Origin: Novosphingobium sp. FKTRR1
Lineage (GTDB): Bacteria > Pseudomonadota > Alphaproteobacteria > Sphingomonadales > Sphingomonadaceae
NCBI RefSeq assembly: GCF_020404405.1
Contig: NZ_JAIZDA010000001.1
Location: 248,001-312,000 of the forward strand
DNA: 64,000 nt
Direction of reading: 5' to 3'
Shown piece after piece: positions 34,147 to 43,545 of the stretch. The position numbers were made by a program, and so were the translations under genes. The notes beneath the pieces are model-generated. The model was not told the DNA's origin. It was given only the letters and a program-made list of their open reading frames with translations, and made no database searches. The stretch's first letter is position 1, and each line of letters starts with the position of its first letter.

Positions 34147-34209
34147 GCAAACTCCTCTCACCGGGGTGGGGCCCTGCTTGAATCGGACCAACCTTGCCTC
34201 CAGACGATT

Positions 34210-34225
34210 GTCAGTCTTGCATACA
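34210..34225. promoter_or_regulatory. Island operator candidate, copy G (ligW operon / LigD-type SDR pair)
   Basis: On the minus strand TGTATG-CAAGA-CTGAC. It lies between the divergent transporter (start 34146) and the SDR pair (start 34311). The arm CTGACAAT is shared with copy F. Confidence 0.6.
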
Positions 34226-34310
34226 AATCCCGGTTGGTGAATAGATAAAGCACAAGTCCGCGCAGCGCCCGCTTCGGTTGGCGTCAAAGCGCTCATAACG
34301 GAGAGGGAAC

Positions 34311-35243
34311 ATGCAGAATTTGCCGGGCAAAACGGCGTTCATAACCGGTGGTGCCAGCGGAATCGGGCTGGGAATCGCCAAGGCCGCGCTGCGCGCCGGA
34401 ATGAACGTTGTCATCGCCGATATCCGCCAGGATCACCTCGATTCCGCCAGCGCCGAACTGGATGGCGGCGCGCGCGTGCTCGCCCTGCAACTCGACGTCA
34501 CCAACCGCGCCGACTATGCCGCCGCAGCCGATGCGGCAGAGGCCCGCTTCGGGGCGATCCACCTGCTGGTCAACAACGCCGGGGTGGCCGTGGTCGGCCC
34601 GACCGAACTTGCGACCTTTGCCGACTGGGACTGGGTCATGGGCGTGAACCTTGGCGGCACGGTCAACGGTGTGGTCACGATCCTGCCGCGCATTCTGGCG
34701 CACGGGCAAGGCGGCCATATCGTCAACACCGCGTCGATGTCAGCGCTGGTGCCGGTGGGCGGCACCGCGATCTATTCGTCGGGCAAGGCCGCGGTCACCG
34801 CAATGATCGAATGCATGCGCCCCGAACTGGAGCCGCGCGGCGTGATCTGCTCGGCCTTCTGCCCCGGCGCGGTGCAATCGAACATCGCCGATGCCGGCAA
34901 GACCCGCCCCGCCGACCTTGCCGAAACCGGCTATGCCGAGGCGGACAAGCGCCGTCAGGCGGGCGGCAACTTGTTCCACTTGTACCAGACCAAGGAGGAA
35001 GTGGGCGAACGTGTGCTGCAGGGCGTGCTCAACGACGAGTTGTACATCCTGACCCATTCCGAATTCCTCGACGGAGTGCGCGAGCGGGGCGAAGCGACGA
35101 CCGCAGCGGTGCAGACCCACTTGCCCGAAAACCCCGACTACAAGGCGACCTTCGCCATGCTGTTCCGCAACCCCTCGATCACCGCCGAGATCGACCGTCA
35201 GAACGCGCTCAAGGCCGCCCGCCTTGCAGGAGAGGCCGCATGA
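34311..35243 (+). CDS. LigD-type short-chain dehydrogenase (first of pair)
   Basis: 310 residues. SDR with TGGASGIG loop, NNAG, FADWDWVMGVNLGGTVNGVVTILPRILAHGQGGHIVNTASMSAL, and catalytic YSSGK. The C-terminal region (KTRPADLAETGYAEADKRRQ..., NDELYILTHSEFLDGVRERGE) matches Calpha-dehydrogenases LigD/LigL/LigN/LigO that oxidise guaiacylglycerol-beta-aryl ethers with NAD. The ATG at 34311 follows GGAGAGGG, and the stop overlaps the start of the second SDR. A pair of such enzymes commonly handles opposite benzylic stereoisomers. Confidence 0.82.
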   Translation: MQNLPGKTAFITGGASGIGLGIAKAALRAGMNVVIADIRQDHLDSASAELDGGARVLALQLDVTNRADYAAAADAAEARFGAIHLLVNNAGVAVVGPTELATFADWDWVMGVNLGGTVNGVVTILPRILAHGQGGHIVNTASMSALVPVGGTAIYSSGKAAVTAMIECMRPELEPRGVICSAFCPGAVQSNIADAGKTRPADLAETGYAEADKRRQAGGNLFHLYQTKEEVGERVLQGVLNDELYILTHSEFLDGVRERGEATTAAVQTHLPENPDYKATFAMLFRNPSITAEIDRQNALKAARLAGEAA

Positions 35244-36160
35244 AGGACTTTGCAGGACGCACCGCCTTCGTCACTGGTGGCGCCAATGGCGTCGGCATCG
35301 GGCTGGTCCGCCAGTTGCTCAACGAAGGCTGCAAGGTCGCGATTGCCGATATCCGGCAGGACTCGATCGACAAGGCGCTGGCCAGCCTCGACAACCGCGA
35401 AGTCATGGGCGTGCAGCTTGACGTTGCAAGCCGCGACGGGTTCAAGGCCGCCGCCGATGAGGTGGAGGCCAAATTCGGCCCCGTTTCGATCCTGTGCAAC
35501 AACGCCGGGGTCAACTTATTCCAGCCGATCGAGGAAAGCACCTTCGACGATTGGGACTGGTTGATGGGCGTCAACCTCAATGGCGTGATCAACGGGGTAA
35601 TGACTTTCGTGCCGCGCATGGTGGCGCGGGTGAAGGCGGGCGAGCAGAAGGGCGGCCACGTGGTCAATACCGCCTCGATGGCCGCCTTTCTTGCCGCCGG
35701 AACGCCCGGCATCTACAACACCACCAAGTTCGCGGTGCGCGGGCTGTCGGAATCGCTGCACTATTCGTTGCTGCAATACGGCATAGGCGTGTCGGTGCTG
35801 TGTCCGGGGCTGGTCAAAAGCTACATCTACGCCAGCGACGACATCCGCCCCGATGCGCTGAAAGGCGCAATGAAGCCGGTCGATACTGCTGCGGTGGAGC
35901 GCCTTGCGGGCGTGCACGAATTCGGCATGGAGCCCGATGTGATCGGCGCCCGCGTGATCGAGGCGATGCGCGCCAACCGACTGCACATCTTCAGCCATCC
36001 GGACCACAAGGAAGAACTGCGCCAGATCTTCGCCGAGATCATCGACGAATATCAGGACTACCCCAAAGACCCGGGATTCGATCAGCGGGTGGCCTTCGAG
36101 AAGTACCGCCACGATGCTTTTGCAGCGGCCCGTCAGAAATCGCGCGAGGCGGACTTCTAA
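35240..36160 (+). CDS. LigD-type short-chain dehydrogenase (second of pair)
   Basis: 306 residues. TGGANGVG loop, NNAGVNLFQPIEESTFDDWDWLMGVNLNGVINGVMTFVPRMV is very close to the corresponding segment of SYK-6 LigD, catalytic YNTTK, and C-terminal ANRLHIFSHPDHKEELRQIF. Predicted to oxidise the Calpha hydroxyl of beta-aryl ethers to a ketone, the step before LigE/LigF. Translationally coupled to the first SDR (ATGA). It differs from it mainly in the substrate-binding C-terminal third. Confidence 0.83.
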   Translation: MKDFAGRTAFVTGGANGVGIGLVRQLLNEGCKVAIADIRQDSIDKALASLDNREVMGVQLDVASRDGFKAAADEVEAKFGPVSILCNNAGVNLFQPIEESTFDDWDWLMGVNLNGVINGVMTFVPRMVARVKAGEQKGGHVVNTASMAAFLAAGTPGIYNTTKFAVRGLSESLHYSLLQYGIGVSVLCPGLVKSYIYASDDIRPDALKGAMKPVDTAAVERLAGVHEFGMEPDVIGARVIEAMRANRLHIFSHPDHKEELRQIFAEIIDEYQDYPKDPGFDQRVAFEKYRHDAFAAARQKSREADF

Positions 36161-36184
36161 GCGCTCAGGCGCTCAGGCGCTCAG
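36161..36184 (+). repeat. Tandem 8-bp repeat, three copies
   Basis: GCGCTCAG three times in the short gap between the convergent SDR and hydrolase genes; it runs into the hydrolase stop codon. Probably slippage-derived. Confidence 0.8.
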
Positions 36185-36849
36185 GCGAAGCCCAGCAGGA
36201 TGGCAAGAGTCTGCTCGGGCTGGTCGCCCATCACGTCGTGGCTGGCTGCGGCCTCGTGGTAGTCCCAGCCAGCTTCCACCGACACGCGGTCACGGAACTG
36301 CCGGAACGGCGTGGGCTCCCATGCGTTGGCGAAAATATAGACGCGCCGTGCGACTTTCGCTTCCTCCCCGGTGAAGCGCACGGCTTCGAGCAGGGTCAGC
36401 AGCGGATGCGGTGTCAGGATCGGCGCCTCAAGCCCCGGAAGCGGGGCAACCGCGCCGGGGCTGAACTTCTGGCTGCCGATGTAGTGATCGTGCTCGAATG
36501 CGCCCGTCAGATCCCATAGCGACTGGCCATCGCCCGGCAGGAACGCATCGATATAGACCAACGCGTCGATCCGCGCGCCAAGCCGCGTGGCAACACCGGT
36601 CACCACCATGCCGCCATAACTGTGCCCGGCCAGCACGAAGCGATCGAACCCGGCCGCCTCGATCTGCGCCACAACGTCGTCGACATGCGTGGCCAGCGTG
36701 ATGCCGGGATGGAACGCATCCTTGCGCGCGCCAAGGCCGGTCAGGTCGGCCACAACCACGCGGTGCCCGGCGGCGCGCAAGTCGGCGGACAAGCGGTCAA
36801 AGGCCCAGCCACCGCCCCATGCGCCATGAACCAGCACGTAATCGGTCAT
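36181..36849 (-). CDS. Alpha/beta hydrolase, esterase/hydroxynitrile lyase-like
   Basis: 222 residues. Oxyanion region VLVHGAWGGGWAF, nucleophile elbow GHSYGG with Ser near residue 78, and catalytic His in AASHDVM near the C-terminus. This is the small plant-esterase/HNL type of fold, often acting on methyl esters or aryl esters. The ATG overlaps the metF stop (ATGA), so it is made with metF and ligM. Its job there is unclear: hydrolysis of an ester-linked or methyl-esterified lignin monomer is possible. Confidence 0.72.
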   Translation of the reverse strand: MTDYVLVHGAWGGGWAFDRLSADLRAAGHRVVVADLTGLGARKDAFHPGITLATHVDDVVAQIEAAGFDRFVLAGHSYGGMVVTGVATRLGARIDALVYIDAFLPGDGQSLWDLTGAFEHDHYIGSQKFSPGAVAPLPGLEAPILTPHPLLTLLEAVRFTGEEAKVARRVYIFANAWEPTPFRQFRDRVSVEAGWDYHEAAASHDVMGDQPEQTLAILLGFA

Positions 36850-37727
36850 GCGTTTATCCCGTGCTTGCGGTTGTAATCGCCGATCCATTCGACCGTCTTG
36901 CGCAGGCCCCCGAACGGATAGAAATGCAACCGCACCCGGCCATGCTCGGCGCCAAGACCCTGCGCAAAAGCATCGACCAACTTGTCGGGTCCGGCGCTGC
37001 CGAGCAGGTTGGTCACCGATATGCCGTACTTGCGCAGCACCGAAGTTGAGGCGCCCACGCCGCAGCGCGCCGCAAACGCCAGCAACCGCTTGATCCCGGC
37101 TGGCCCCGGCACACCGATCCGCACCGGCGCATCGATCCCGCGCGCGCGCAATTCCTTGAGCCAGGCGAGGAAGGCATCGGGATCGAACCCGAACTGGGTG
37201 ACGATCAGCGGCGCCATGCCGCGCGCCGAGATATCGGCAACCTTCTTTTCCAGCACGGCCCAGCATTCGGCCACGGACATGTTGGGATGCCCTTCCGGGT
37301 GGCCACCGACGCCGATGGCCTGAATTCCCGCACGTTCGAACGCGCCGGTGGCGATCAGGGCCGAAGTGTCGAAATAGGGACCGACCGGCTCGGGCGGATC
37401 GCCCGCCACGATGAAGCAGCGCCGCACCCCAGCCTGCTCGACCACCGCGCGCAGATAGCCTTCAAAGTCGTCCTCGGACGTGATGCGTCGCGCCGAAAAA
37501 TGCGGCATCGGCTCAAAACCAAGCTCGCGCACGGCAATGGTCGCGGCCACGCGTGCGGCAACATCCTCGCCGGGCAGGAACGTGACGGCGACGGGGGTTT
37601 CAGCCGGAATGAGCGGAGCCGCATCGCGCAGGCTCGCCTCATCCTTGGCGGTCATTTCAAGCGAGAAGCCGTCGGTGATTCCGGCCGGTTCCTTGTCCCA
37701 GTTGGGATGGATCTGCGGTATGGCCAT
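36846..37727 (-). CDS. metF: Methylenetetrahydrofolate reductase
   Basis: 293 residues, FAD-dependent TIM-barrel of the MetF family. Visible: GFSLEMTAKDE, PMPHFSARR, a CFIVAGDPPEPVGPY turn where ordinary MetF has LRGD, GVGGHPEGHPN, and VTQFGFDP. Beside ligM it should run in reverse, oxidising the 5-methyl-THF made by O-demethylation to 5,10-methylene-THF, as for MetF in SYK-6. It lies between ligM (121 bp upstream, with a 15-bp tandem repeat) and the hydrolase. Start at 37727 with AGAGGAGAG. Confidence 0.85.
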   Translation of the reverse strand: MAIPQIHPNWDKEPAGITDGFSLEMTAKDEASLRDAAPLIPAETPVAVTFLPGEDVAARVAATIAVRELGFEPMPHFSARRITSEDDFEGYLRAVVEQAGVRRCFIVAGDPPEPVGPYFDTSALIATGAFERAGIQAIGVGGHPEGHPNMSVAECWAVLEKKVADISARGMAPLIVTQFGFDPDAFLAWLKELRARGIDAPVRIGVPGPAGIKRLLAFAARCGVGASTSVLRKYGISVTNLLGSAGPDKLVDAFAQGLGAEHGRVRLHFYPFGGLRKTVEWIGDYNRKHGINA

Positions 37728-37760
37728 TGCGGCTCTCCTCTCCCCGGAAAACCCCCTCCC

Positions 37761-37820
37761 CGTTCGATTCGGGCCCGTTCGATTCGGGCCCGTTCGATCC
37801 GGGCCCGTTCGATCCGGGCC
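37761..37820 (-). repeat. Tandem 15-bp repeat, four copies, between ligM and metF
   Basis: Four contiguous units of CGTTCGATTCGGGCC (units 3 and 4 have C for T at position 9) fill most of the ligM-metF gap. It could change mRNA structure between the genes or vary in number between strains. No spacers, so not CRISPR. Confidence 0.9.
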
Positions 37821-37848
37821 CGCCTGCTCGGGGAGGGGTGATCTTGCT

Positions 37849-39292
<1,444 letters not shown>

Positions 39293-39362
39293 TATGAATT
39301 GGGGCAAGCGCAAACGAAAAGTGACCGGGTGCCCTGCCATCCGGCAAACAGGAGAGCTGTCT

Positions 39363-40235
39363 GTGCCAGACGTGAAAAACCCCACCGATTACCAGATCCT
39401 CGCGCTGTCATGCCGCGATCAGCCCGGAATCACCGCCGCCGTGACCGGATTCCTGTCGCGTGCGGGCGCCAACATCGTTGAGGCCAAGCAGTTCAACGAT
39501 CAGGAAGAAGGCACTTTTTTCATGCGTGTGGAGTTCGATCCGCGCGATGGCGATCCTGCACAATTGCGCGCTGACTTTGCAGCAGTGGCGCAGCAATTCG
39601 GCATCGAATGGACGCTCCGTGCCAAGGGTGCAAAGCGCAAAGTGCTGCTGCTGGTCAGCAAGTTCGACCACTGCCTTGGCGATCTGCTCTATCGCCACCG
39701 AATCGGTGAACTGCCGATGGACGTCGTCGGAATCGTCGGAAACCACCCCAAGGAGGCGCTGGCGATCAGCCTGATGGGCGATATTCCCTATCACCACTTC
39801 CCGATCACCAGGGACACCAAGCCCGAACAGGAAGCGCGCATCAAGCAGGTGGTCGACGATACCGGCGCCGAACTGATCGTGCTGGCCCGCTACATGCAGA
39901 TTCTGTCGGACGATCTGGCCGGGTTCCTGACGGGCCGCTGCATCAATATCCACCACAGCTTCCTGCCCGGCTTCAAGGGCGCCAAGCCCTATCATCAGGC
40001 CCATGCGCGCGGGGTGAAGATGATCGGCGCGACCGCGCACTATGTGACCGCCGATCTCGATGAAGGTCCGATCATCCACCAGGACGTCGAAGCCATCAGC
40101 CACGCCGACCGGCCCGACGAACTGGTGCGCAAGGGCCGCGACATCGAACGCCGGGTACTGGCCGAGGCGGTGCGACTGCATCTGGCCGACCGCGTGCTGC
40201 GCAATGGCAGCAAGACCGTGGTGTTCCGCGACTGA
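39363..40235 (+). CDS. purU: Formyltetrahydrofolate deformylase
   Basis: 290 residues from a GTG start with AGGAGAG. An N-terminal ACT domain (YQILALSCRDQPGITAAVTGFLSRAGANIVEA) is followed by a formyltransferase-like domain with NIHHSFLPGFKGAKPYHQA and GATAHYVTADLDEGPIIHQD, the catalytic Asn, His and Asp of PurU. It hydrolyses 10-formyl-THF to THF and formate. Divergent from ligM, it would regenerate free THF during growth on methoxylated aromatics. No formyl-THF ligase is visible in the window. A 15-bp-stem hairpin follows the gene. Confidence 0.93.
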   Translation: MPDVKNPTDYQILALSCRDQPGITAAVTGFLSRAGANIVEAKQFNDQEEGTFFMRVEFDPRDGDPAQLRADFAAVAQQFGIEWTLRAKGAKRKVLLLVSKFDHCLGDLLYRHRIGELPMDVVGIVGNHPKEALAISLMGDIPYHHFPITRDTKPEQEARIKQVVDDTGAELIVLARYMQILSDDLAGFLTGRCINIHHSFLPGFKGAKPYHQAHARGVKMIGATAHYVTADLDEGPIIHQDVEAISHADRPDELVRKGRDIERRVLAEAVRLHLADRVLRNGSKTVVFRD

Positions 40236-40246
40236 CGCGGCGATTT

Positions 40247-40280
40247 TCCGGCTCCGGACGAACGCTCGTCCGGAGCCGGA
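40247..40280. terminator. Bidirectional hairpin terminator (purU / hydrolase)
   Basis: A perfect 15-bp stem beginning TCCGGCTCCGGACGA with an ACGC loop between the convergent purU and hydrolase genes. The plus side lacks a T run; the minus side is preceded by an A/T stretch (GATTTT on the plus strand). Confidence 0.8.
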
Positions 40281-40283
40281 CAA

Positions 40284-41021
40284 TCAGGGGATCGCGTCGA
40301 TCAAGGCACTCGCCAGCGATTCGGGCCGCGACAGATAGGGGCTGTGATCGGCCCACAAGGATACGATCCGCGCACCCGGAAGCGCTTGTTGCATCCGCCG
40401 CTGGCTGGTGATCGGGATGGTCCGGTCCTCGGTGCACTCGATATAGGTGCGCGGCACTGACCCGAACCGCTCGTCCGTCAGCCGCAACGGGGTGGAGCGC
40501 ACTCCATGCGGCTCGGCCAGCAGCCGGGGCAGGATCGCAGCCACTTCATCGGCCGGAGACAGTTGCGCGAATACCGGCGCTGCTCCCGCCGGATCGACGA
40601 CCGTGGCGACGCCATCGTGGATCTTGTGAATGATGGCGTCGAAGGCGGGGTTCGGGCCTTCCTGTTCCTTGAATTGCGCGCGTGACATGCCGTCGGGCAG
40701 CATCATCGCGCAAATGTAGACCAGCGCGTCCATCGCCTGCGGGTCGCGTTCGGCAGCGGTACTGATGACCAGCCCGCCCCGGCTGTGCCCCGCCAGCACG
40801 ACCGGCGCGCCACCGAGTTCCGCCTTCAGTTCCCGGCAATGCTGCGCAGCAAATTCACCCCAGCCGTCCAGCGTGACCGCCGCCAGTTCCTCGGCCGTCC
40901 CCCCCATTCCCGGCAAACTCGGCGCACGCACGGTATGTCCGCGCGCAGAAAGGATCGCGGACAGCCGGTCAAAGCACCAGCCGCCGTGCCAAGACCCATG
41001 GATCAGCACGAAGCCTGCCAT
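40284..41021 (-). CDS. Alpha/beta hydrolase in the ligF operon
   Basis: 245 residues: FVLIHGSWHGGWCF oxyanion region, GHSRGG nucleophile elbow (Ser near residue 81), late Asp in ECTEDRTIPI, and His in ADHSPYLS. Same broad family as the hydrolase at 36181 but only distantly alike. Its start overlaps the ligF stop, so it is the last gene of aldehyde dehydrogenase/amidohydrolase/SDR/ligF/hydrolase. The substrate is unknown: an ester or a thioester-like intermediate of the ether pathway is conceivable. Confidence 0.75.
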   Translation of the reverse strand: MAGFVLIHGSWHGGWCFDRLSAILSARGHTVRAPSLPGMGGTAEELAAVTLDGWGEFAAQHCRELKAELGGAPVVLAGHSRGGLVISTAAERDPQAMDALVYICAMMLPDGMSRAQFKEQEGPNPAFDAIIHKIHDGVATVVDPAGAAPVFAQLSPADEVAAILPRLLAEPHGVRSTPLRLTDERFGSVPRTYIECTEDRTIPITSQRRMQQALPGARIVSLWADHSPYLSRPESLASALIDAIP

Positions 41022-41797
41022 CAGCGCACGTGTCCGGTCCAGGTGCGCAGGCCCGGTGCTGTGCGATCCTCGCCCTTCAGCGCGGCCGCAACGCCCGGTC
41101 GCGCCGACATCCGATCGCGCCATTCGACCAGTCGCGGCGCGCGGACAGCGATCTCCAGTTCGGGAAACATGCGTTCGACCATCATGCCGCAATGCGAATA
41201 AAAGTTGATGTCGGCGAGCGTGTAGCCGTCACCCGCCAGCCATGCGGTATCGCCAAGCTGGCGCTCGACCTTGTCGACAGCATATTCGATCTTGGCGGTG
41301 GCGTTGGCCAGATCGGCCTCGGAAAAGCCCGAGCGCGCCGTCGCCCACTTCTTGCGCTGATCGGGCAGCGGGATGTTTTCGAGCAGCTTCTCGAACTCGC
41401 CGCTCTCGACATTGCGCGCGATCACCCCGACCATCCGGTGCCAGCCGTGCATCGACACGAAGTTCATAACATGCTCGTCGATGAACTTGTTCCAGTAGCG
41501 CATTCGTGATGCGCCCAATGGATCGCGCGAACGCAACGGCCCGTCAGCAGGTTGGGCGTCGGGAAAGGCATCTTCCAAGTATTCGTTGATCACGGTGGTG
41601 TGCGTGATGATGGTGCCGTCGTGGTCGAGCACGGGCACCTGCCCCTCGGGATTGATCGCCACGAACCACGGCTGGTGCTGCTCGAACTTGTGCAGATCGA
41701 CATAGACGCTTTCGTACTCAAGTCCCTTTTCCTTCAGTGGAATCATCGACTTGAGCGAATTGGCCACCGGTTCGGCATGAAAATAGCGCAAGGCCAT
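41021..41797 (-). CDS. ligF: LigF-type glutathione-dependent beta-etherase
   Basis: 258 residues. Shares with SYK-6 LigF the N-terminal ANSLK with Ser14, KEKGLEYE, HKFEQHQPWFVAINPEGQVPVLDHDG, THTTVINEYLEDAFP, and GWHRM... plus ARSGF in the helical domain. LigF attacks the beta carbon of ketone beta-aryl ethers with glutathione and releases guaiacol or a phenol. In SYK-6 ligDEFG are clustered, whereas here ligF sits with an amidohydrolase and an SDR, about 20 kb from ligE. Start at 41797 with AGGGGG. Confidence 0.84.
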   Translation of the reverse strand: MALRYFHAEPVANSLKSMIPLKEKGLEYESVYVDLHKFEQHQPWFVAINPEGQVPVLDHDGTIITHTTVINEYLEDAFPDAQPADGPLRSRDPLGASRMRYWNKFIDEHVMNFVSMHGWHRMVGVIARNVESGEFEKLLENIPLPDQRKKWATARSGFSEADLANATAKIEYAVDKVERQLGDTAWLAGDGYTLADINFYSHCGMMVERMFPELEIAVRAPRLVEWRDRMSARPGVAAALKGEDRTAPGLRTWTGHVR

Positions 41798-41821
41798 GGC
41801 ATCCCCCTTTGTTGTGTGATG

Positions 41822-42589
41822 TCAGCGTGGAATCATCGTGCCCAGCAGGCCGCCATCGACCGCGACCGCTTGCGCGGTGACATGGGCAGCAAGATCCGAC
41901 AGCAGGAAGGCGGCAACCGACGCCGCCTCGTCTGCCGAACCGATCCGCCCCATCGGCACCGTCGCCCCCATCCGCGCGGCAATGTGTGCCGGGTCATCGC
42001 CCAACTGGTGCAGCATCGGCGTTTCAATGAAGCCGGGCAGCAGGCAGTTGACGCGCACATTGTGTGGCGCGGCCTCCACCGCCGCAGCCCGCGCAAGGCC
42101 GAGCACTGCATGCTTCGACGCGACATAGGCCGGGTTCATCGGCAAGCCACGCTCGCTGGCAAGGCTTCCAGTGACCAGAACGCTGCCTTGCCGCGCCGCG
42201 ATCATGCCCGGCAGAACCCGCCGCAGCAGGCGGAACACTGCCGTTACATTTGTGCGCATAACCGCCTCGAACACGTCGTCCGGGCAATCGACCAGCGGCC
42301 CGAACGTGCCGCCGGTTCCAGCGTTGGCAAAGGCGTGGGTGACCCTGCCATAGATGGCTTCGGCCGCATCGACCGCAGCATCGAACGCCGCTGGATCACC
42401 GACATCGGCGGCGAAGGCATGCGCCTTGCCCCCTGCTGCCTCGATCGTGTCAACCGCCTCGGCCAGCTTGCTCGCATTGCGCGCCACCAGCGAAACATGC
42501 GCGCCATACCCGGCAAGCCGTTGTGCCGTGGCCAGCCCGATCCCGGTCGAAGCGCCTGTCACCAATACGTGGGCGCCAGTAAAGTCCAT
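41822..42589 (-). CDS. Classical short-chain dehydrogenase (FabG-like)
   Basis: 255 residues: TGASTGIG, NAGTGG, SLASERGLPMNPAYVASK with catalytic Tyr and Lys, and C-terminal AQAVAVDGGLLGTMIPR. It lacks the long C-terminus of the LigD type, so it is more likely a dehydrogenase of side-chain alcohols or hydroxy acids. The start overlaps the amidohydrolase stop (ATGA) and ligF follows after 24 bp. Substrate not readable. Confidence 0.78.
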   Translation of the reverse strand: MDFTGAHVLVTGASTGIGLATAQRLAGYGAHVSLVARNASKLAEAVDTIEAAGGKAHAFAADVGDPAAFDAAVDAAEAIYGRVTHAFANAGTGGTFGPLVDCPDDVFEAVMRTNVTAVFRLLRRVLPGMIAARQGSVLVTGSLASERGLPMNPAYVASKHAVLGLARAAAVEAAPHNVRVNCLLPGFIETPMLHQLGDDPAHIAARMGATVPMGRIGSADEAASVAAFLLSDLAAHVTAQAVAVDGGLLGTMIPR

Positions 42590-43461
42590 CAGCCCAGACC
42601 GAGCACGCGGACGGCATTATCCTTCATGATGCCGGGCAACACATCGTCGCGAAATCCGACCTGCTTGGCCGCGTCGATCCACTTTTGCGGGTGGATCAGC
42701 GGAAAGTCGCTGCCGAACAGCATCTTCTTGCGCAGTTGCGTGTTGGCATACTGGATGATCTGGGGCGCGAAGTATTTGGGACTCCAGCCCGACAGGTCGA
42801 TGAACACGTTGTCCTTGTGCAGCGCCATCGACAGGCTTTCGTCGACCCATGGCCAGCTTGGATGCGCCAGGATGATCTTCATGTCGGGAAAATCGACCGC
42901 GACATCGTCGACCAGCATCGGCTGACCGTACTTCAACCGCACCCCGCCGCCGCCGCGCATGCCCGTACCCATACCCGAATGGCCGGTGTGAAAGATCGCG
43001 GGCAACTTGTATTCGTTGATCACCTCATAGATCGGGTAGCCGACTTGGGCGGCCGGTTCGATGTTCTGCATGATATGATGGAACTTGAACCCGCGCACCC
43101 CGTGGTTCTCGACCAGATCTCGGGCCTCGCGCGCACCAAGCTTGCCCTTGTGCGGATCGATCGAGGCAAAGGGGATGCAGATATCGTCATGCTTTGCCGC
43201 AAATTCGGCGATTTCATAGTTCGACAGCCGCTTGGCGCCAATCCCGCTTTCGCAATCGACGGTGAAAAGGCAGAACGCAATCTGTTGTTCGCGGTAGATC
43301 TCGACGATCTCGGGCATCTTTGGGCGTTCACGCGGCGCCTTGAAATAGGCCGAGGCGGCATCGAAGAACTTGCCCATCACCGGATCTTCGGGGTCGTGGC
43401 ACGACACTTCGGCGTGCACATGGACGTCGATGGCAGAAATGCGGGTCAGGTCGATGGGCAT
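42589..43461 (-). CDS. Amidohydrolase_2 family (ACMSD/resorcylate decarboxylase-like)
   Basis: 290 residues. A TIM-barrel metal enzyme: N-terminal DVHVH, FKFHHIMQN, AIFHTGHSG, ILAHPSWPWVDE, and C-terminal FGSDFPLIHP with the metal-binding Asp. Non-oxidative decarboxylases and lactone or C-C hydrolases share this fold. It differs from LigW in lacking the ATEEAF motif. Co-transcribed with ligF and an SDR, it may decarboxylate or hydrolyse a ring or side-chain intermediate. Confidence 0.75.
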   Translation of the reverse strand: MPIDLTRISAIDVHVHAEVSCHDPEDPVMGKFFDAASAYFKAPRERPKMPEIVEIYREQQIAFCLFTVDCESGIGAKRLSNYEIAEFAAKHDDICIPFASIDPHKGKLGAREARDLVENHGVRGFKFHHIMQNIEPAAQVGYPIYEVINEYKLPAIFHTGHSGMGTGMRGGGGVRLKYGQPMLVDDVAVDFPDMKIILAHPSWPWVDESLSMALHKDNVFIDLSGWSPKYFAPQIIQYANTQLRKKMLFGSDFPLIHPQKWIDAAKQVGFRDDVLPGIMKDNAVRVLGLG

Positions 43462-43545
43462 GCGGGGTCACTCCGTCTGGTTCGCTATCGTTCCACAGTG
43501 TTCGAGCGAAGAAGGGGGACCGAAGTCAATCCCCCTTCCCCCCTG

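Noticed and set aside
37761..37820. 15-bp repeats considered as a CRISPR array
   Set aside because: No spacers and only four units; better described as a slippage-type tandem repeat.
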